A stretch of DNA of 64,000 bases from an uncultured Prolixibacteraceae bacterium (GCA_903834475.1 CAILJH010000123.1:42962-106961); one strand, 5' to 3'. Positions 17,459 through 27,023 are shown, counted from the first letter of the stretch. Numbers and translations: made by a program. Notes: generated by a model not told the origin, from the sequence alone.

Positions 17459-18148
17459 TTACTTTTTGCTCAGTGCTTTCTGAATTGCTGCTTCAGCCAA
17501 TGGTTCCATGATTTTATATCCTGCTAAGTTGGGGTGAACCCCGTCACCTGATAATTCTTTTTTAAGTCCTTTTCGTTCATCGACCGTGGCTGAAAAATAA
17601 TCGAGGTAAACGAATCCGTTCTTTTCAGCGTAGTTTTTGATCATCAAATTCAGGGCAATTATCTTTTCAGCCGGTTGGAGACCTGGTTTCCATGGATAAT
17701 CAAAAACAGGCAACACAGAACTCAGGACTACTTTTATCTGGTTGGCTTTTGCCAGTTCGGACATCGAAATCAAATTATCCATGATCATCTCCAGAGTTGA
17801 AGGGCCTGTATTTCCGGCAATATCGTTGGTGCCAGCCAGAATTACGACAACTGCCGGTTTAAGATTGATTACGTCGGGGCGGAACCGAACCAGCATCTGA
17901 GGTGTGGTTTGGCCGCTAATTCCACGATTGACAAAGGATTTGCCGGAAAAAAAGTCAGGGCAGGTATTGATCCAACCTTCAGTGATGGAGTTTCCCATAA
18001 ATACAATACGTTTTTCTCCTGATGCAGGCAGCCCGATTTTTGCATTGTCGTCTTTGAACCGTGCTGTATTCGACCAATCCTGGGCAAAAGTTAATCCAAC
18101 CACAAACATGGATAGAAAAAGCGTAAAAGCTATTTTCAAATTTTTCAT
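17459..18148 (-). CDS. Secreted SGNH/GDSL-family hydrolase
   Basis: 229 aa with an N-terminal signal peptide (hydrophobic run to ...GLTFAQ, cleavage near residue 22-23). All SGNH blocks are present: block I MGNSITEGW with nucleophile Ser54, block II Gly in GISGQTT, block III GTND with Asn, and block V DGVHPNLAGY (Asp202, His205). Likely a periplasmic or surface esterase/acylhydrolase acting on acetylated glycans or lipids; the substrate is not determinable. Monocistronic with its own terminator. Confidence 0.9.
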   Translation of the reverse strand: MKNLKIAFTLFLSMFVVGLTFAQDWSNTARFKDDNAKIGLPASGEKRIVFMGNSITEGWINTCPDFFSGKSFVNRGISGQTTPQMLVRFRPDVINLKPAVVVILAGTNDIAGNTGPSTLEMIMDNLISMSELAKANQIKVVLSSVLPVFDYPWKPGLQPAEKIIALNLMIKNYAEKNGFVYLDYFSATVDERKGLKKELSGDGVHPNLAGYKIMEPLAEAAIQKALSKK

Positions 18149-18237
18149 TATTAAGTATTTAGAAGTGAATTGATGTCAATAGAATACTAAATATAGATTA
18201 CATTTTCAAACTTCAAGGCATTCTGACTGTCCAAAAA

Positions 18238-18262
18238 GAGGCTGCCCTTTTGAGACAGCCTC
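18238..18262 (-). terminator. Intrinsic terminator after nrdJ
   Basis: GAGGCTG (18238-18244) pairs with CAGCCTC (18256-18262); on the - strand it follows the nrdJ stop by about 40 bp and is followed by TTTTT. Confidence 0.8.
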
Positions 18263-18300
18263 CTGAAATTTTGGTTATGGCAACACACAAACCTATGTGT

Positions 18301-20868
18301 TTATCCGCATTTGGAAGTTCCGCAGTCGGGGCAAATCAGGCAACCTTCCTGATAAGTTACGTGGTGTGAACCACATTCACCGCAAACAGCGCTTTCCGAA
18401 ACCGTTCCGTCCGGAACATATTTTTTCAGGGCGCGGGCGACTCCGGCTTTCCAACTGTTGATGGTGTCGTTATCGAATTGAAGGCTGGTAACTGTATCAA
18501 CCACTTTATGGATAGGCATTCCGTGACGCAGAACACCTGAAATCAGCTTGGCATAGTTCCAGAATACCGGGTTAAATTTATAAGATAAACCTTCGATTGT
18601 TGTCCGGTAGCCTTGTTTGTTGGTGTATTGGAAATCGTAGCGTTTCGATCCGTCGTTATTGACATTTTTGATGATTTTTCCACTTACGACTGAGCGCGGC
18701 AACAAAATCCCGTCTTCGTCGTCGGAAAGCCCGGTGAAAATTTCATATGGACGTCCTTCGATGGTTCCGATAAATGCCACCCATTTGTCTTTTGAATTTT
18801 GGAAACGCACGATATCTGCATCCAGTTCGGTTGGCCTTTTAGTTGGGAATACGCTGTAAACGGCTTCGTCTTCTTGTTCCTCTTCCTTTTTATTGGAGAT
18901 GAGTACTCCTGAACGGCATCCGTCACGATATACGGTTACGCCCTTGCACCCGCTTTTCCATGCTTCAAAATAGAGTCTTCCAACCAGTTCTTCATCAGCG
19001 TCGGCTGGTAAATTGATGGTTACGCTGATGGAATGGTCAACCCATTTCTGGATTTTTCCCTGCATGCGCACTTTATTCATCCAGTCCACATCGTTCGAAG
19101 TGGCTTTGTAATAAGGTGATTTGGCAATCAGTTCATCTAAATCAGCTTCAGGATAATTCTTTTTGAGTTCAAATCCATTCACTTCCATCCAATCTTTGAA
19201 TTTGTGATGGAAAACAACATATTCTTCCCACGAATCGCCCAGTTCATCAATAAAGTCAACTTTAACATTTTTATCGCCCGGGTTTACTTTCCGGCGGCGT
19301 TTATAAACCGGCATGAAAACGGGTTCAATTCCTGATGTGGTTTGGGTCATCAAACTGGTTGTTCCTGTTGGCGCTATGGTTAGCAGAGCAATGTTTCTGC
19401 GGCCATATTTTGCCATATCCTGATACAATTCTTCGTCGGCTGCACGAAGTCGTTTGATCATTGGATTGTTTTTCTCGCGCTCGGTACTGTAAATAGTAAA
19501 AGCACCGCGTTCCTTGGCCATATTGACCGATGAACGGTAGGCTTCCAGGGCCGTAGTTTTATGTATTTCTTCGCTGAAATCAGTTGCATCATCGCTTCCG
19601 TAGCGCAATCCCAGAGCTGCAAGCATATCGCCCTCAGCGGTAATACCTATTCCCGTACGACGTCCTTCTTTGGCTTTGGTCTGAATCTTCAGCCACATGG
19701 ATCGTTCGATGTGTTTCAGATCTTCGTTTTCAGGATCTTCATCAATCTTTCCAAGTATTCCATTGATTTTCTCCAATTCGAGATCAATAATGTCATCCAT
19801 CATGCGCTGGGCATAGGCGACATGTTTTCTGAACAGTTCGAAATTAAATTTGGCCTTTGTCGTGAACGGATCTTCAACATAAGCGTACAGGTTGACCGCA
19901 ATTAGCCGGCAACTGTCGTATGGACACAGCGGGATTTCGCCGCATGGATTGGTCGAAACGGTTTTGTAGCCAAGGTCGGCATAACAGTCGGGTACCGATT
20001 CCCGAATAATGGTGTCCCAGAAAAGGATACCTGGTTCAGCAGATTTCCATGCATTGTGTACAATCTTACTCCAGAGACTGTCTGCATCAATTTCTTTGAC
20101 ATATTTTGGATGTTTCGAGTCAACCGGATATTGGGTGTGGTACTGTGTGCCTGCCTCAACCGATTGCATAAAATCATCATGAATTTTAACTGAAACATTT
20201 GCACCGGTTACTTTACCTTGTTCGAGTTTGGCATCGATGAAAGATTCGGCATCAGGATGTTTAACTGATACTGACAGCATCAGTGCCCCACGACGGCCAT
20301 CCTGGGCGACTTCGCGTGTCGAATTGGAATAGCGTTCCATAAAAGGAACAATACCTGTAGAAGTGAGTGCCGAATTTTTTACCGGCGAACCTTTTGGGCG
20401 GATGTGTGAAAGATCGTGTCCGACACCGCCACGCCGTTTCATCAGTTGTACCTGTTCCTGATCAATTTTCATGATTCCTCCGTACGAATCAGAGTCTCCA
20501 TCGTTTCCGATTACAAAACAATTGGACAGCGAGGCAATCTGAAAGTCGTTGCCGATGCCTGTCATCGGACCACCTTGAGGTACGATGTATTTAAAATCTC
20601 TGAGAAGATCAAAAATCTCATCTTCGGCCAGTGGATTTTCATAATTCTTTTCAATTCTTGCAATTTCTGATGCAAGTCTGCGATGCATATCATCAGGAGT
20701 CTTTTCATACAGATTGCCGAATGAATCCTTTAATGCATACTTGTTGATCCATACAGTAGCTGCAAGTTCATCTCCTTTAAAATAGTCCCGAGAAGCTTCA
20801 AATGCTTCATTTTGGGAGTACGTTACTCTCCCCGTTTGGGGCTCAACTGCCACGTTTTTGAATGCCAT
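18301..20868 (-). CDS. nrdJ: Adenosylcobalamin-dependent (class II) ribonucleotide reductase
   Basis: Reduces ribonucleotides to deoxyribonucleotides using B12, without oxygen, so it works in both oxic and anoxic conditions. The start is placed at MAFKNVAVEPQTG (20868); an in-frame ATG 30 codons upstream gives an atypical extension. Seen: SNCFVIGNDGDS, the GGVGHDLSHIRPKGSPV loop, NPCGEIPLCPYDSCRL with the active-site Cys/Glu, RRNIALLTIAPTGTTS, and a C-terminal zinc-ribbon/redox tail (CGECGSHH...CPDCGTSKCG). 855 aa. B12 supply must come from elsewhere. Terminator downstream. Confidence 0.95.
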   Translation of the reverse strand: MAFKNVAVEPQTGRVTYSQNEAFEASRDYFKGDELAATVWINKYALKDSFGNLYEKTPDDMHRRLASEIARIEKNYENPLAEDEIFDLLRDFKYIVPQGGPMTGIGNDFQIASLSNCFVIGNDGDSDSYGGIMKIDQEQVQLMKRRGGVGHDLSHIRPKGSPVKNSALTSTGIVPFMERYSNSTREVAQDGRRGALMLSVSVKHPDAESFIDAKLEQGKVTGANVSVKIHDDFMQSVEAGTQYHTQYPVDSKHPKYVKEIDADSLWSKIVHNAWKSAEPGILFWDTIIRESVPDCYADLGYKTVSTNPCGEIPLCPYDSCRLIAVNLYAYVEDPFTTKAKFNFELFRKHVAYAQRMMDDIIDLELEKINGILGKIDEDPENEDLKHIERSMWLKIQTKAKEGRRTGIGITAEGDMLAALGLRYGSDDATDFSEEIHKTTALEAYRSSVNMAKERGAFTIYSTEREKNNPMIKRLRAADEELYQDMAKYGRRNIALLTIAPTGTTSLMTQTTSGIEPVFMPVYKRRRKVNPGDKNVKVDFIDELGDSWEEYVVFHHKFKDWMEVNGFELKKNYPEADLDELIAKSPYYKATSNDVDWMNKVRMQGKIQKWVDHSISVTINLPADADEELVGRLYFEAWKSGCKGVTVYRDGCRSGVLISNKKEEEQEDEAVYSVFPTKRPTELDADIVRFQNSKDKWVAFIGTIEGRPYEIFTGLSDDEDGILLPRSVVSGKIIKNVNNDGSKRYDFQYTNKQGYRTTIEGLSYKFNPVFWNYAKLISGVLRHGMPIHKVVDTVTSLQFDNDTINSWKAGVARALKKYVPDGTVSESAVCGECGSHHVTYQEGCLICPDCGTSKCG

Positions 20869-21192
20869 AACCCAAAAATTTTGATCTTTAATAATTGATA
20901 ATCGATTGAAAACGTGACGGAAATTTTGCTCACGTTCGTTTGTTTTAGCTGTATGCAATATAGGGTCTGTAATTAAAAAAACGAATACTTATTTCAATAA
21001 AAATTTCGAAAGTTATCAACGCAACGATGTTAGTATGTTGAAAAAGAATATATTAACATTTTTTCAACTGGAAATTGTTTGCAAAAATGAAAATTTATAT
21101 TCTGCAGAAATGAAATTTTTATTCCGGAAAGAAGCTGTAATAAAGCAGTTTGAGAATGATCACTATTTCAGTGAATCGGATGGATTCGAATT
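20869..21192. other. AT-rich gap upstream of nrdJ
   Basis: 324 bp between the nrdJ start and the waaA stop codon. Strongly AT-rich. I looked for a B12-type riboswitch in the expected position upstream of nrdJ and see no B12-box-like sequence. No gene or clear terminator is apparent. Confidence 0.4.
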
Positions 21193-22431
21193 TCAGGAAT
21201 TGTTAAAAACTTTGTTTAAAATTAGCTGTGTTGCTCCAATATTTTGTTTAGTAAAATTAATACATTCCAATCGGATTGAAGCTCGTTTTTCAGCATCAGT
21301 AAGCAATTTAACAAGTATAGTCCGAAGTTCCGGGTAATCATTGACAGGGAATGCAACACCTAACTGAACCATACTTGTGGCTTCATTAAACTTCATGTAA
21401 TTTGGGCCAAATACAATCGGCATTCCAAAAATTGCAGCCTCAAGTGTGTTGTGAATACCGACTCCAAAACCACCTCCGATATAGGCCAGATCAGCGTATT
21501 TGTATATCGATGACAAGATGCCAATGGTATCAACAATCATGACCTGCTTGTTGATAACTGAAACTTCGGTTGCCTCGGTAAAACAAATAACCGGTGTTTT
21601 CAACAGGGTTATCAACCGCTCGATATTTCCCTTCTTTGTTTCGTGGGGCGCTATGATGAATTTGGTTTCGGGATTGTCATGAATAAATTGAGCCAGTAAT
21701 TCTTCGTCGGGTTTCCAGGTGCTTCCGGCAACCACCAATTGGCTGTTCCCTTTAAAAATTTCGACCAGTGGAATGTTTTTCCCGTTGCGGGCAATCTCAG
21801 CCACGCGGTCGAATCGGGTATCACCGGCTTTGGTGACATTCTTTATTCCAACCCAATGTAGCAGATCAACCGAACGATTGTCCTGTACAAAGAAGTGATT
21901 GAAATTGAAAAGCATTTTCCGATACCATTTTCCCCAGGGTGAGTTTTTGAAAAACAATTGTTCTTCGCGGAAGATGGCTGAAAACAAGTAAACGGGTATA
22001 TTTCTTTTCTTTAATTCGTTAAGGTAGTGAAACCAAAATTCATATTTTACAAAAAACACAATTTCAGGCCGAATGCATTCAATGAGTTTTTGAGCGTTCT
22101 TTTTTGTATCGGCAGGCAAATAATAAATGTAATCGGCGAGATCATAATTTTTGCGGATTTCATATCCTGATGGTGAAAAAAATGTCAGAAAAATCCGGTA
22201 TTCAGGATTTTGCTTTTTAATGGCCTCAATAACCGGCCGGCCTTGTTCGAATTCGCCCAACGAAGCACAATGAATCCATACGATTGGCTTGTCGTGTTTA
22301 ATTTTGGCCGGGATTCCGGGAAAAACCTGTGAACGTCCGGTGTTGATCTGCTTCGCCTTGATGTTGAAGGGAGCCGTCAGCTTAATCAGAATGGAATACA
22401 AAAAAATGGAAATGTTGTAAAGGGCCTTCAT
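21193..22431 (-). CDS. waaA: 3-deoxy-D-manno-octulosonic acid (KDO) transferase
   Basis: Adds KDO to lipid A precursors at the cytoplasmic face of the inner membrane. 412 aa with an N-terminal membrane anchor (YNISIFLYSILIKL), the family's WIHCASLGEFEQGRPVI motif, FFSPSGYEIRKN, KYEFWFHYL (substrate-binding) and the GT-B C-terminal signature around AYIGGGFGVGIHNTLE and PIVFGPNYMKF. Its presence shows an LPS-bearing outer membrane. Lies 59 bp downstream of rnhA on the same strand. Confidence 0.94.
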   Translation of the reverse strand: MKALYNISIFLYSILIKLTAPFNIKAKQINTGRSQVFPGIPAKIKHDKPIVWIHCASLGEFEQGRPVIEAIKKQNPEYRIFLTFFSPSGYEIRKNYDLADYIYYLPADTKKNAQKLIECIRPEIVFFVKYEFWFHYLNELKKRNIPVYLFSAIFREEQLFFKNSPWGKWYRKMLFNFNHFFVQDNRSVDLLHWVGIKNVTKAGDTRFDRVAEIARNGKNIPLVEIFKGNSQLVVAGSTWKPDEELLAQFIHDNPETKFIIAPHETKKGNIERLITLLKTPVICFTEATEVSVINKQVMIVDTIGILSSIYKYADLAYIGGGFGVGIHNTLEAAIFGMPIVFGPNYMKFNEATSMVQLGVAFPVNDYPELRTILVKLLTDAEKRASIRLECINFTKQNIGATQLILNKVFNNS

Positions 22432-22490
22432 TCAGGTTTTCTTTTGAATCGGTAAAAATAATGGATTACTTCGAAATATCTTCACTTCGA

Positions 22491-22946
22491 TCAAAGGCTT
22501 GCCAAATATCCGGTATCCTTTTTAAGGTTTGGTTGCATCGAAGCCTCAACTGCCAGCTGGTCGCACCGTTCATTCTCAGGAATATTGGCATGTCCTTTTA
22601 TCCAGACAAATTTCACCTGATGTTTTGGGTAGATTTTCAGGAACCTGAGCCAGAGATCTTCATTTTTTTTGCCTTTAAAGCGTATTTTTACCCAGTTCCA
22701 AATCCAGCCTTTGGTAACAGCATCGACAACATACTTCGAATCTGAATATATTGTCACCGTCGAATTTTCAACCTTCAAGGTTTCCAGACCTACTATAACC
22801 GCCAGTAATTCCATCCGGTTATTGGTTGTCAATTCAAATCCGTCCGATAATTCTTTTCTGAATTTTCCGGAAAGAAGGACTGTTCCAAATCCGCCAGGAC
22901 CTGGATTCCCGCGTGCTGCGCCATCGGTATAAATGGTAATGTTCAA
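22491..22946 (-). CDS. rnhA: Ribonuclease HI
   Basis: Cuts the RNA strand of RNA-DNA hybrids. 151 aa with the DEDD catalytic set: Asp8 (IYTDGAARGNPGPGG), Glu46 (NNRMELLAV), Asp69 (IYSDSKYVVD) and Asp129, plus the loop His119 (WIKGHANIPENERCDQLA). It lacks an N-terminal hybrid-binding domain. Probably co-transcribed with waaA. Confidence 0.96.
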   Translation of the reverse strand: MNITIYTDGAARGNPGPGGFGTVLLSGKFRKELSDGFELTTNNRMELLAVIVGLETLKVENSTVTIYSDSKYVVDAVTKGWIWNWVKIRFKGKKNEDLWLRFLKIYPKHQVKFVWIKGHANIPENERCDQLAVEASMQPNLKKDTGYLASL

Positions 22947-22964
22947 AGTAAAATGTATGAATTA

Positions 22965-23088
22965 GTCATTTATAGTCATTAGGTCATTCGTGATCATTTA
23001 TTGTCATTTGGTCATTTGTAGTTATTGATAGTTTGCAGACGCAAAGCAAATGACGATTAATGACGCGAAGGTAATGACCACTAATGAC
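22965..23088. repeat. Phased GTCATT / AATGAC inverted array
   Basis: Seven GTCATT-like hexamers start at 22965, 22975, 22983, 22993 (ATCATT), 23003, 23011 and 23021 (GTTATT), so spaced 8-10 bp. After a centre containing TTTGCAGACGCAAA, the reverse complement AATGAC appears at 23049, 23059, 23073 and 23083. The array fills the gap between the rnhA start and the S46 peptidase stop and could fold as a large cruciform or bind a protein on one helix face. Confidence 0.75.
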
Positions 23089-23100
23089 CTGAATTCATCT

Positions 23101-25254
23101 TTAGTTGGCAATGGTCATTTCATCCAGGAGGTTCTGTGCTCCCGCCATTTTATCGATGGTCCAAAGTACAAAACGGATATCGACGTTGATGCATTTTTGC
23201 AGGTCATTTTCAAAGGTCAGATCGCCACTCATCGCTTCCCAGTTGCCGTCGAAAGCAATTCCAATCAATTCGCCTTTTCCATTGATAACCGGACTTCCGG
23301 AGTTGCCGCCAGTAATATCGTTGTTCGAAAGGAAGCAGGTATGAAGACTTCCGTCAGAATCGGCGTATCGCCCATATTCTTTTGAGTCATAGAGAACTTT
23401 CAGTTTAGCTGGCACGTCAAATTCTTCATCTCCGGGAATCCCTTTTTGCACATAACCCTGCAAGGTGGTGAAATAGTCGTATTTAACCCCGTCTCGCGGA
23501 ATATAACCGCCGATAGTTCCGTATGAAAGACGCATGCTTGAATTGGCATCCGGGTAGAAATTTTTGCCGGCTTCCATCTCCATCAATCCTCCGACAAAAA
23601 GGCGATTTCCTTTTGTTAGCGCGTCTTTTGTTTTCTCTGTTTCTTCTCCAATCATAGCCCTCATTCTGAAAATTTCAAGAGCGACCTGAAAGAGCTGATC
23701 TTTTTCGAGAATTTTGGCCTTTGGCGCCTCGAAAAAGTGAACCAACTTCGCTTCGCTTCCAAAGATTGATCTGGAATACAAATCCTTCATGTATTTGTCA
23801 AAGTCATTGCCATATTTGCTTTTTACAATTTTGAAAAAAGGCGGATGATATTGTGGCGCAACATTTTCCTGATAGATATGGAACAGTGCTGCGGCAATTT
23901 TTTGGTCTGTTTCTGAGTCGTAATCTTTAAAAAACTCATCCAAACCACCTTTTACCCGTTCGGTGGCCAGACTAACTTTTTCTGAATTTTTATCCATTTT
24001 CAACGCTTCGAATAGCGGACGGGTGCGGTAAGCGAAATAAAAAATTTCAGGTCCGCGAACCATGGCCTCCGACATATATTCCGAAGCTGATTCATCTACC
24101 ACATCTTTATATGCACTGGCAATCAGGCTAAGTGCCTCGCCATACTTGGCTTTTCGCTGCGTATCGCTATTTGCCCATTGCGTAAACTGATCTTCAAGCT
24201 GTTTCTTCTTTTCGATCACATTCAGGCTTTCAAGTCCTTTGTTTTGCCCGATGCTGTATTTGTAATAATTTGAGCTTTGCGCAAATTTGGCAGAATACAT
24301 GATTTTTGATTTCTGAGATGTTCTCATAAAATCTTTCATGATACGTTGTTTTTCTTCCCGAACTTTGATCACAATCGGATTGGTCACATTCATCGTAAAT
24401 TCAATTCCGAAGGAGGTTTTGAAACGGTTGGTGTTTCCCGGATAGCCAAGAACCATGGCAAAATCGTTTAACTTGTATCCTTTCAGTGAGATCGGAAGAT
24501 GATATTTTGGTTTGTATGGCACATTATCAGCCGAATAGGATGCCGGTTTTCCATCTTTTCCGCAATAAATACGAAACATACTGAAATCGGCGGTATGCCT
24601 TGGCCACATCCAGTTGTCAGTTTCTCCGCCGAATTTACCCATCGATTGTGGTGGTGCACCAACCAGACGAATATCCTTGAATGTTTCATAAACAAAAAGA
24701 TAATAACGGTTATCATTATACAACGATTGAACACGTGCTTCATACGGATCGCTTCCAGTGGCTTCTTTTTCAATAGTCGAAGAGATTTCGCGAATTTTTC
24801 TGCTTCGTTCGTTGCTTGTCATCTCGTCGTTTAATTCGGGTAGAATTTTTGCTGAAACATCTTCGAAACGGATCAGGAATGAAGCTGATTTTCCGGAATT
24901 AGGTAATTCTTCTTCTTTTGTTTTGGCCCAAAATCCATCCCTCAGGAAATCGTGTCCAACGGCACTGTGTTGCTGAATTTCATCAAATCCGCAATGATGG
25001 TTCGTCAAAAGCAGTCCTTCTTCTGAAATAAGTTCGGCAGTACACGATCCGTAATCAAGCGAAACTACCGCATCTTTCAGGCTCGAATGGTTAATGCTGT
25101 AAATATCCTCCGCATTCAGCAAACATCCTTCTTTCTTCATTTGGTTAATATTCAGCTTTTCAATCAAAGCCGGCAACCACATCCCCTCATCAGCCCGCAC
25201 CATTGCAGAATTAAATACCTGAATGAATGTGATTAGTACTATTAATTTCTTCAT
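23101..25254 (-). CDS. S46-family dipeptidyl-peptidase (DPP7/DPP11 type)
   Basis: Periplasmic serine exopeptidase that releases dipeptides from peptides longer than tripeptides, feeding amino-acid catabolism. 717 aa; signal peptide in the first ~21 residues. Catalytic triad regions: His in LTNHHCGFDEI (residues 86-87), Asp in MWPRHTADFSMFRIY, and Ser652 in DITGGNSGSPV. A Gly (about residue 670, FDGNWEAMSGD) is at the position where, from memory of the family, DPP7-like enzymes have Gly and DPP11-like have Arg, suggesting hydrophobic rather than acidic P1 preference. Preceded by a good promoter. Confidence 0.93.
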   Translation of the reverse strand: MKKLIVLITFIQVFNSAMVRADEGMWLPALIEKLNINQMKKEGCLLNAEDIYSINHSSLKDAVVSLDYGSCTAELISEEGLLLTNHHCGFDEIQQHSAVGHDFLRDGFWAKTKEEELPNSGKSASFLIRFEDVSAKILPELNDEMTSNERSRKIREISSTIEKEATGSDPYEARVQSLYNDNRYYLFVYETFKDIRLVGAPPQSMGKFGGETDNWMWPRHTADFSMFRIYCGKDGKPASYSADNVPYKPKYHLPISLKGYKLNDFAMVLGYPGNTNRFKTSFGIEFTMNVTNPIVIKVREEKQRIMKDFMRTSQKSKIMYSAKFAQSSNYYKYSIGQNKGLESLNVIEKKKQLEDQFTQWANSDTQRKAKYGEALSLIASAYKDVVDESASEYMSEAMVRGPEIFYFAYRTRPLFEALKMDKNSEKVSLATERVKGGLDEFFKDYDSETDQKIAAALFHIYQENVAPQYHPPFFKIVKSKYGNDFDKYMKDLYSRSIFGSEAKLVHFFEAPKAKILEKDQLFQVALEIFRMRAMIGEETEKTKDALTKGNRLFVGGLMEMEAGKNFYPDANSSMRLSYGTIGGYIPRDGVKYDYFTTLQGYVQKGIPGDEEFDVPAKLKVLYDSKEYGRYADSDGSLHTCFLSNNDITGGNSGSPVINGKGELIGIAFDGNWEAMSGDLTFENDLQKCINVDIRFVLWTIDKMAGAQNLLDEMTIAN

Positions 25255-25293
25255 CTGCGAATTGGAGTATTGTAATTATTGGAAAACAGACCG

Positions 25294-25322
25294 CAAAGAT
25301 ATCGATATATGGTTATTTCCAA
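25294..25322 (-). promoter_or_regulatory. Bacteroidota-type promoter of the S46 peptidase gene
   Basis: On the - strand TATCTTTG (plus-strand CAAAGATA, 25294-25301) matches TAnnTTTG exactly, with TTG (plus CAA, 25320-25322) 18 bp upstream. It sits 40 bp before the start codon. Confidence 0.65.
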
Positions 25323-25446
25323 TTGCTTTTAATGGAAGACTTGTCATAAAATTAGTTAAAATCTGCCGGAAACAGAATTGCGACAATCTGTATCAACGAA
25401 TTTCAATGGATAGCTTGTCAATTAGAATCACAACCTTCAGAAATGT

Positions 25447-25454
25447 TATCTTTG
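25447..25454 (+). promoter_or_regulatory. -7 element of gltX
   Basis: TATCTTTG, an exact TAnnTTTG match 25 bp before the gltX start codon. No TTG at the ideal distance, so a single-box call. Confidence 0.5.
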
Positions 25455-25479
25455 AGGCAAAATTATAATCAGCAATATC

Positions 25480-27006
25480 ATGGAAAGAAAAGTGAGGGTT
25501 CGGTTTGCTCCAAGCCCAACAGGCCCGCTACACATGGGTGGGGTTCGGACAGCTTTGTTCAATTATTTATTTGCCAAAAAACATGGAGGCGACTTTTTGT
25601 TGCGCATCGAAGATACCGATCAGAACCGGTTTGTGCCGGGAGCCGAAGAATACATCATCGAAGCGCTGAAATGGTGCGGATTAGTTCCTGACGAAGGCGT
25701 CGGTGTTGGCGGAAATTTCGGGCCTTATCGTCAAAGCGAGCGCAAACCGATGTATAAAAAATATGCTGATTCCCTGATCGAAAACGGGTTCGCCTATTAT
25801 GCCTTCGACTCGGCAGAAGAACTGGACGGATTACGAAAAGAATTTGAACTCCGGAAAGAGGTGTTTTCATACGATTTGCATACCCGGAACAATTTAAAGA
25901 ATTCGCTCACGCTTTCACCTGAAGAAGTTTCGGAGAGGCTGCAAAGTGGCCAGTCGTATGTAATTCGTTTCAAAATGCCTGAAAATCGCGATATCGTTGA
26001 GGAAGATCTGATTCGTGGTCGGGTGTCCTTCAATACCAACCAGCTCGACGACAAAGTTTTGTTTAAATCCGACGGCATGCCAACCTATCATCTGGCCAAT
26101 GTGGTCGATGATCATCTGATGCAGATTACGCACGTTATTCGTGGCGAAGAATGGCTGCCATCCATGCCTTTGCATATCTTATTATATGAATCTCTGGGTA
26201 TTTCAGAAAACCGACCTCGTTTTTCACATTTACCGCTCATTCTGAAACCTGAAGGAAAAGGAAAGTTAAGCAAGCGCGACGGTGATAAAATGGGATTCCC
26301 TGTTTTTCCGCTGCTTTGGAAAGATCCGGAAACCAGTGAATTTTCAAGAGGATACCGTGAAGATGGTTATTTCCCTGATGCATTCATCAACATGCTGGCT
26401 TTGCTGGGCTGGAGTCCCGGAACGGAACAGGAATTCTTTTCGATGGATGAACTGATTGAAATCTTCGACCTTTCGCGGGTTGTCAAATCGGGTGCCCGAT
26501 TCGATCCTGAGAAAGCCAAATGGTTTAACCGCCATTATCTGCAGCAGAAATCGCCCGCAGAATTGGCTGGTTTGTTTATGCCGGTGCTGAATGAAAAAGG
26601 CATTTCTCCTGAAATCCATCAACTCGAAAAGATTGTTGGAATGATTCAGGAGCGGTGTGAATTTGTGAAAGATTTGTGGGAGCAGGGACATTTCTTCTTT
26701 CAGGCTCCTAAAAGTTACGACGAAAAAACCATTCAGAAGAAATGGAAACCCGACACCAATGAAAAACTGGAATCAATTGCTGAACTTTTCGAATCCATTT
26801 CGGATTGGAAAGCAGAATCCATCAAGGAAACATTTTCAGCTTTTATGACTCAAAAAGAATGGGGTTTTGGCGTGGTGATGGTTCCAATTCGCCTGGCTTT
26901 GGTAGGCAGCAGCAGCGGCCCTGACTTGTTTGATATCTGTGAATTAATTGGCAAGGCAGAGACTATCGGCAGAATAAGAACAGCCTGCGAAAAAATTAAC
27001 GGATAG
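25480..27006 (+). CDS. gltX: Glutamyl-tRNA synthetase
   Basis: Class I aminoacyl-tRNA synthetase charging tRNA-Glu. 508 aa. HIGH-type motif is HMGG (residues 18-21, in FAPSPTGPLHMGGVRTALFNYL, quoted in part as SPTGPLHMGGVR) and the KMSKS-type loop is KLSKR (262-266). Also IEDTDQNRF, the YHLANVVDDHLMQITHVIRG catalytic-fold segment in shortened form VVDDHLMQITHVIRG, and LLGWSPG. No eukaryote-like insertion. Single gene, followed by a bidirectional hairpin. Confidence 0.96.
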   Translation: MERKVRVRFAPSPTGPLHMGGVRTALFNYLFAKKHGGDFLLRIEDTDQNRFVPGAEEYIIEALKWCGLVPDEGVGVGGNFGPYRQSERKPMYKKYADSLIENGFAYYAFDSAEELDGLRKEFELRKEVFSYDLHTRNNLKNSLTLSPEEVSERLQSGQSYVIRFKMPENRDIVEEDLIRGRVSFNTNQLDDKVLFKSDGMPTYHLANVVDDHLMQITHVIRGEEWLPSMPLHILLYESLGISENRPRFSHLPLILKPEGKGKLSKRDGDKMGFPVFPLLWKDPETSEFSRGYREDGYFPDAFINMLALLGWSPGTEQEFFSMDELIEIFDLSRVVKSGARFDPEKAKWFNRHYLQQKSPAELAGLFMPVLNEKGISPEIHQLEKIVGMIQERCEFVKDLWEQGHFFFQAPKSYDEKTIQKKWKPDTNEKLESIAELFESISDWKAESIKETFSAFMTQKEWGFGVVMVPIRLALVGSSSGPDLFDICELIGKAETIGRIRTACEKING

Positions 27007-27023
27007 ATTTGAGATTCTACAGA

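Noticed and set aside
20869-21192. Possible B12 riboswitch upstream of the B12-dependent nrdJ
   Set aside because: Expected by function, but I see no B12-box-like conserved core or large structured leader; the stretch is AT-rich with no matching motif.
22965-23088. CRISPR-like array
   Set aside because: The units are only 6 bp at 8-10 bp spacing and are mirrored; there are no spacer-length unique segments and no cas genes.
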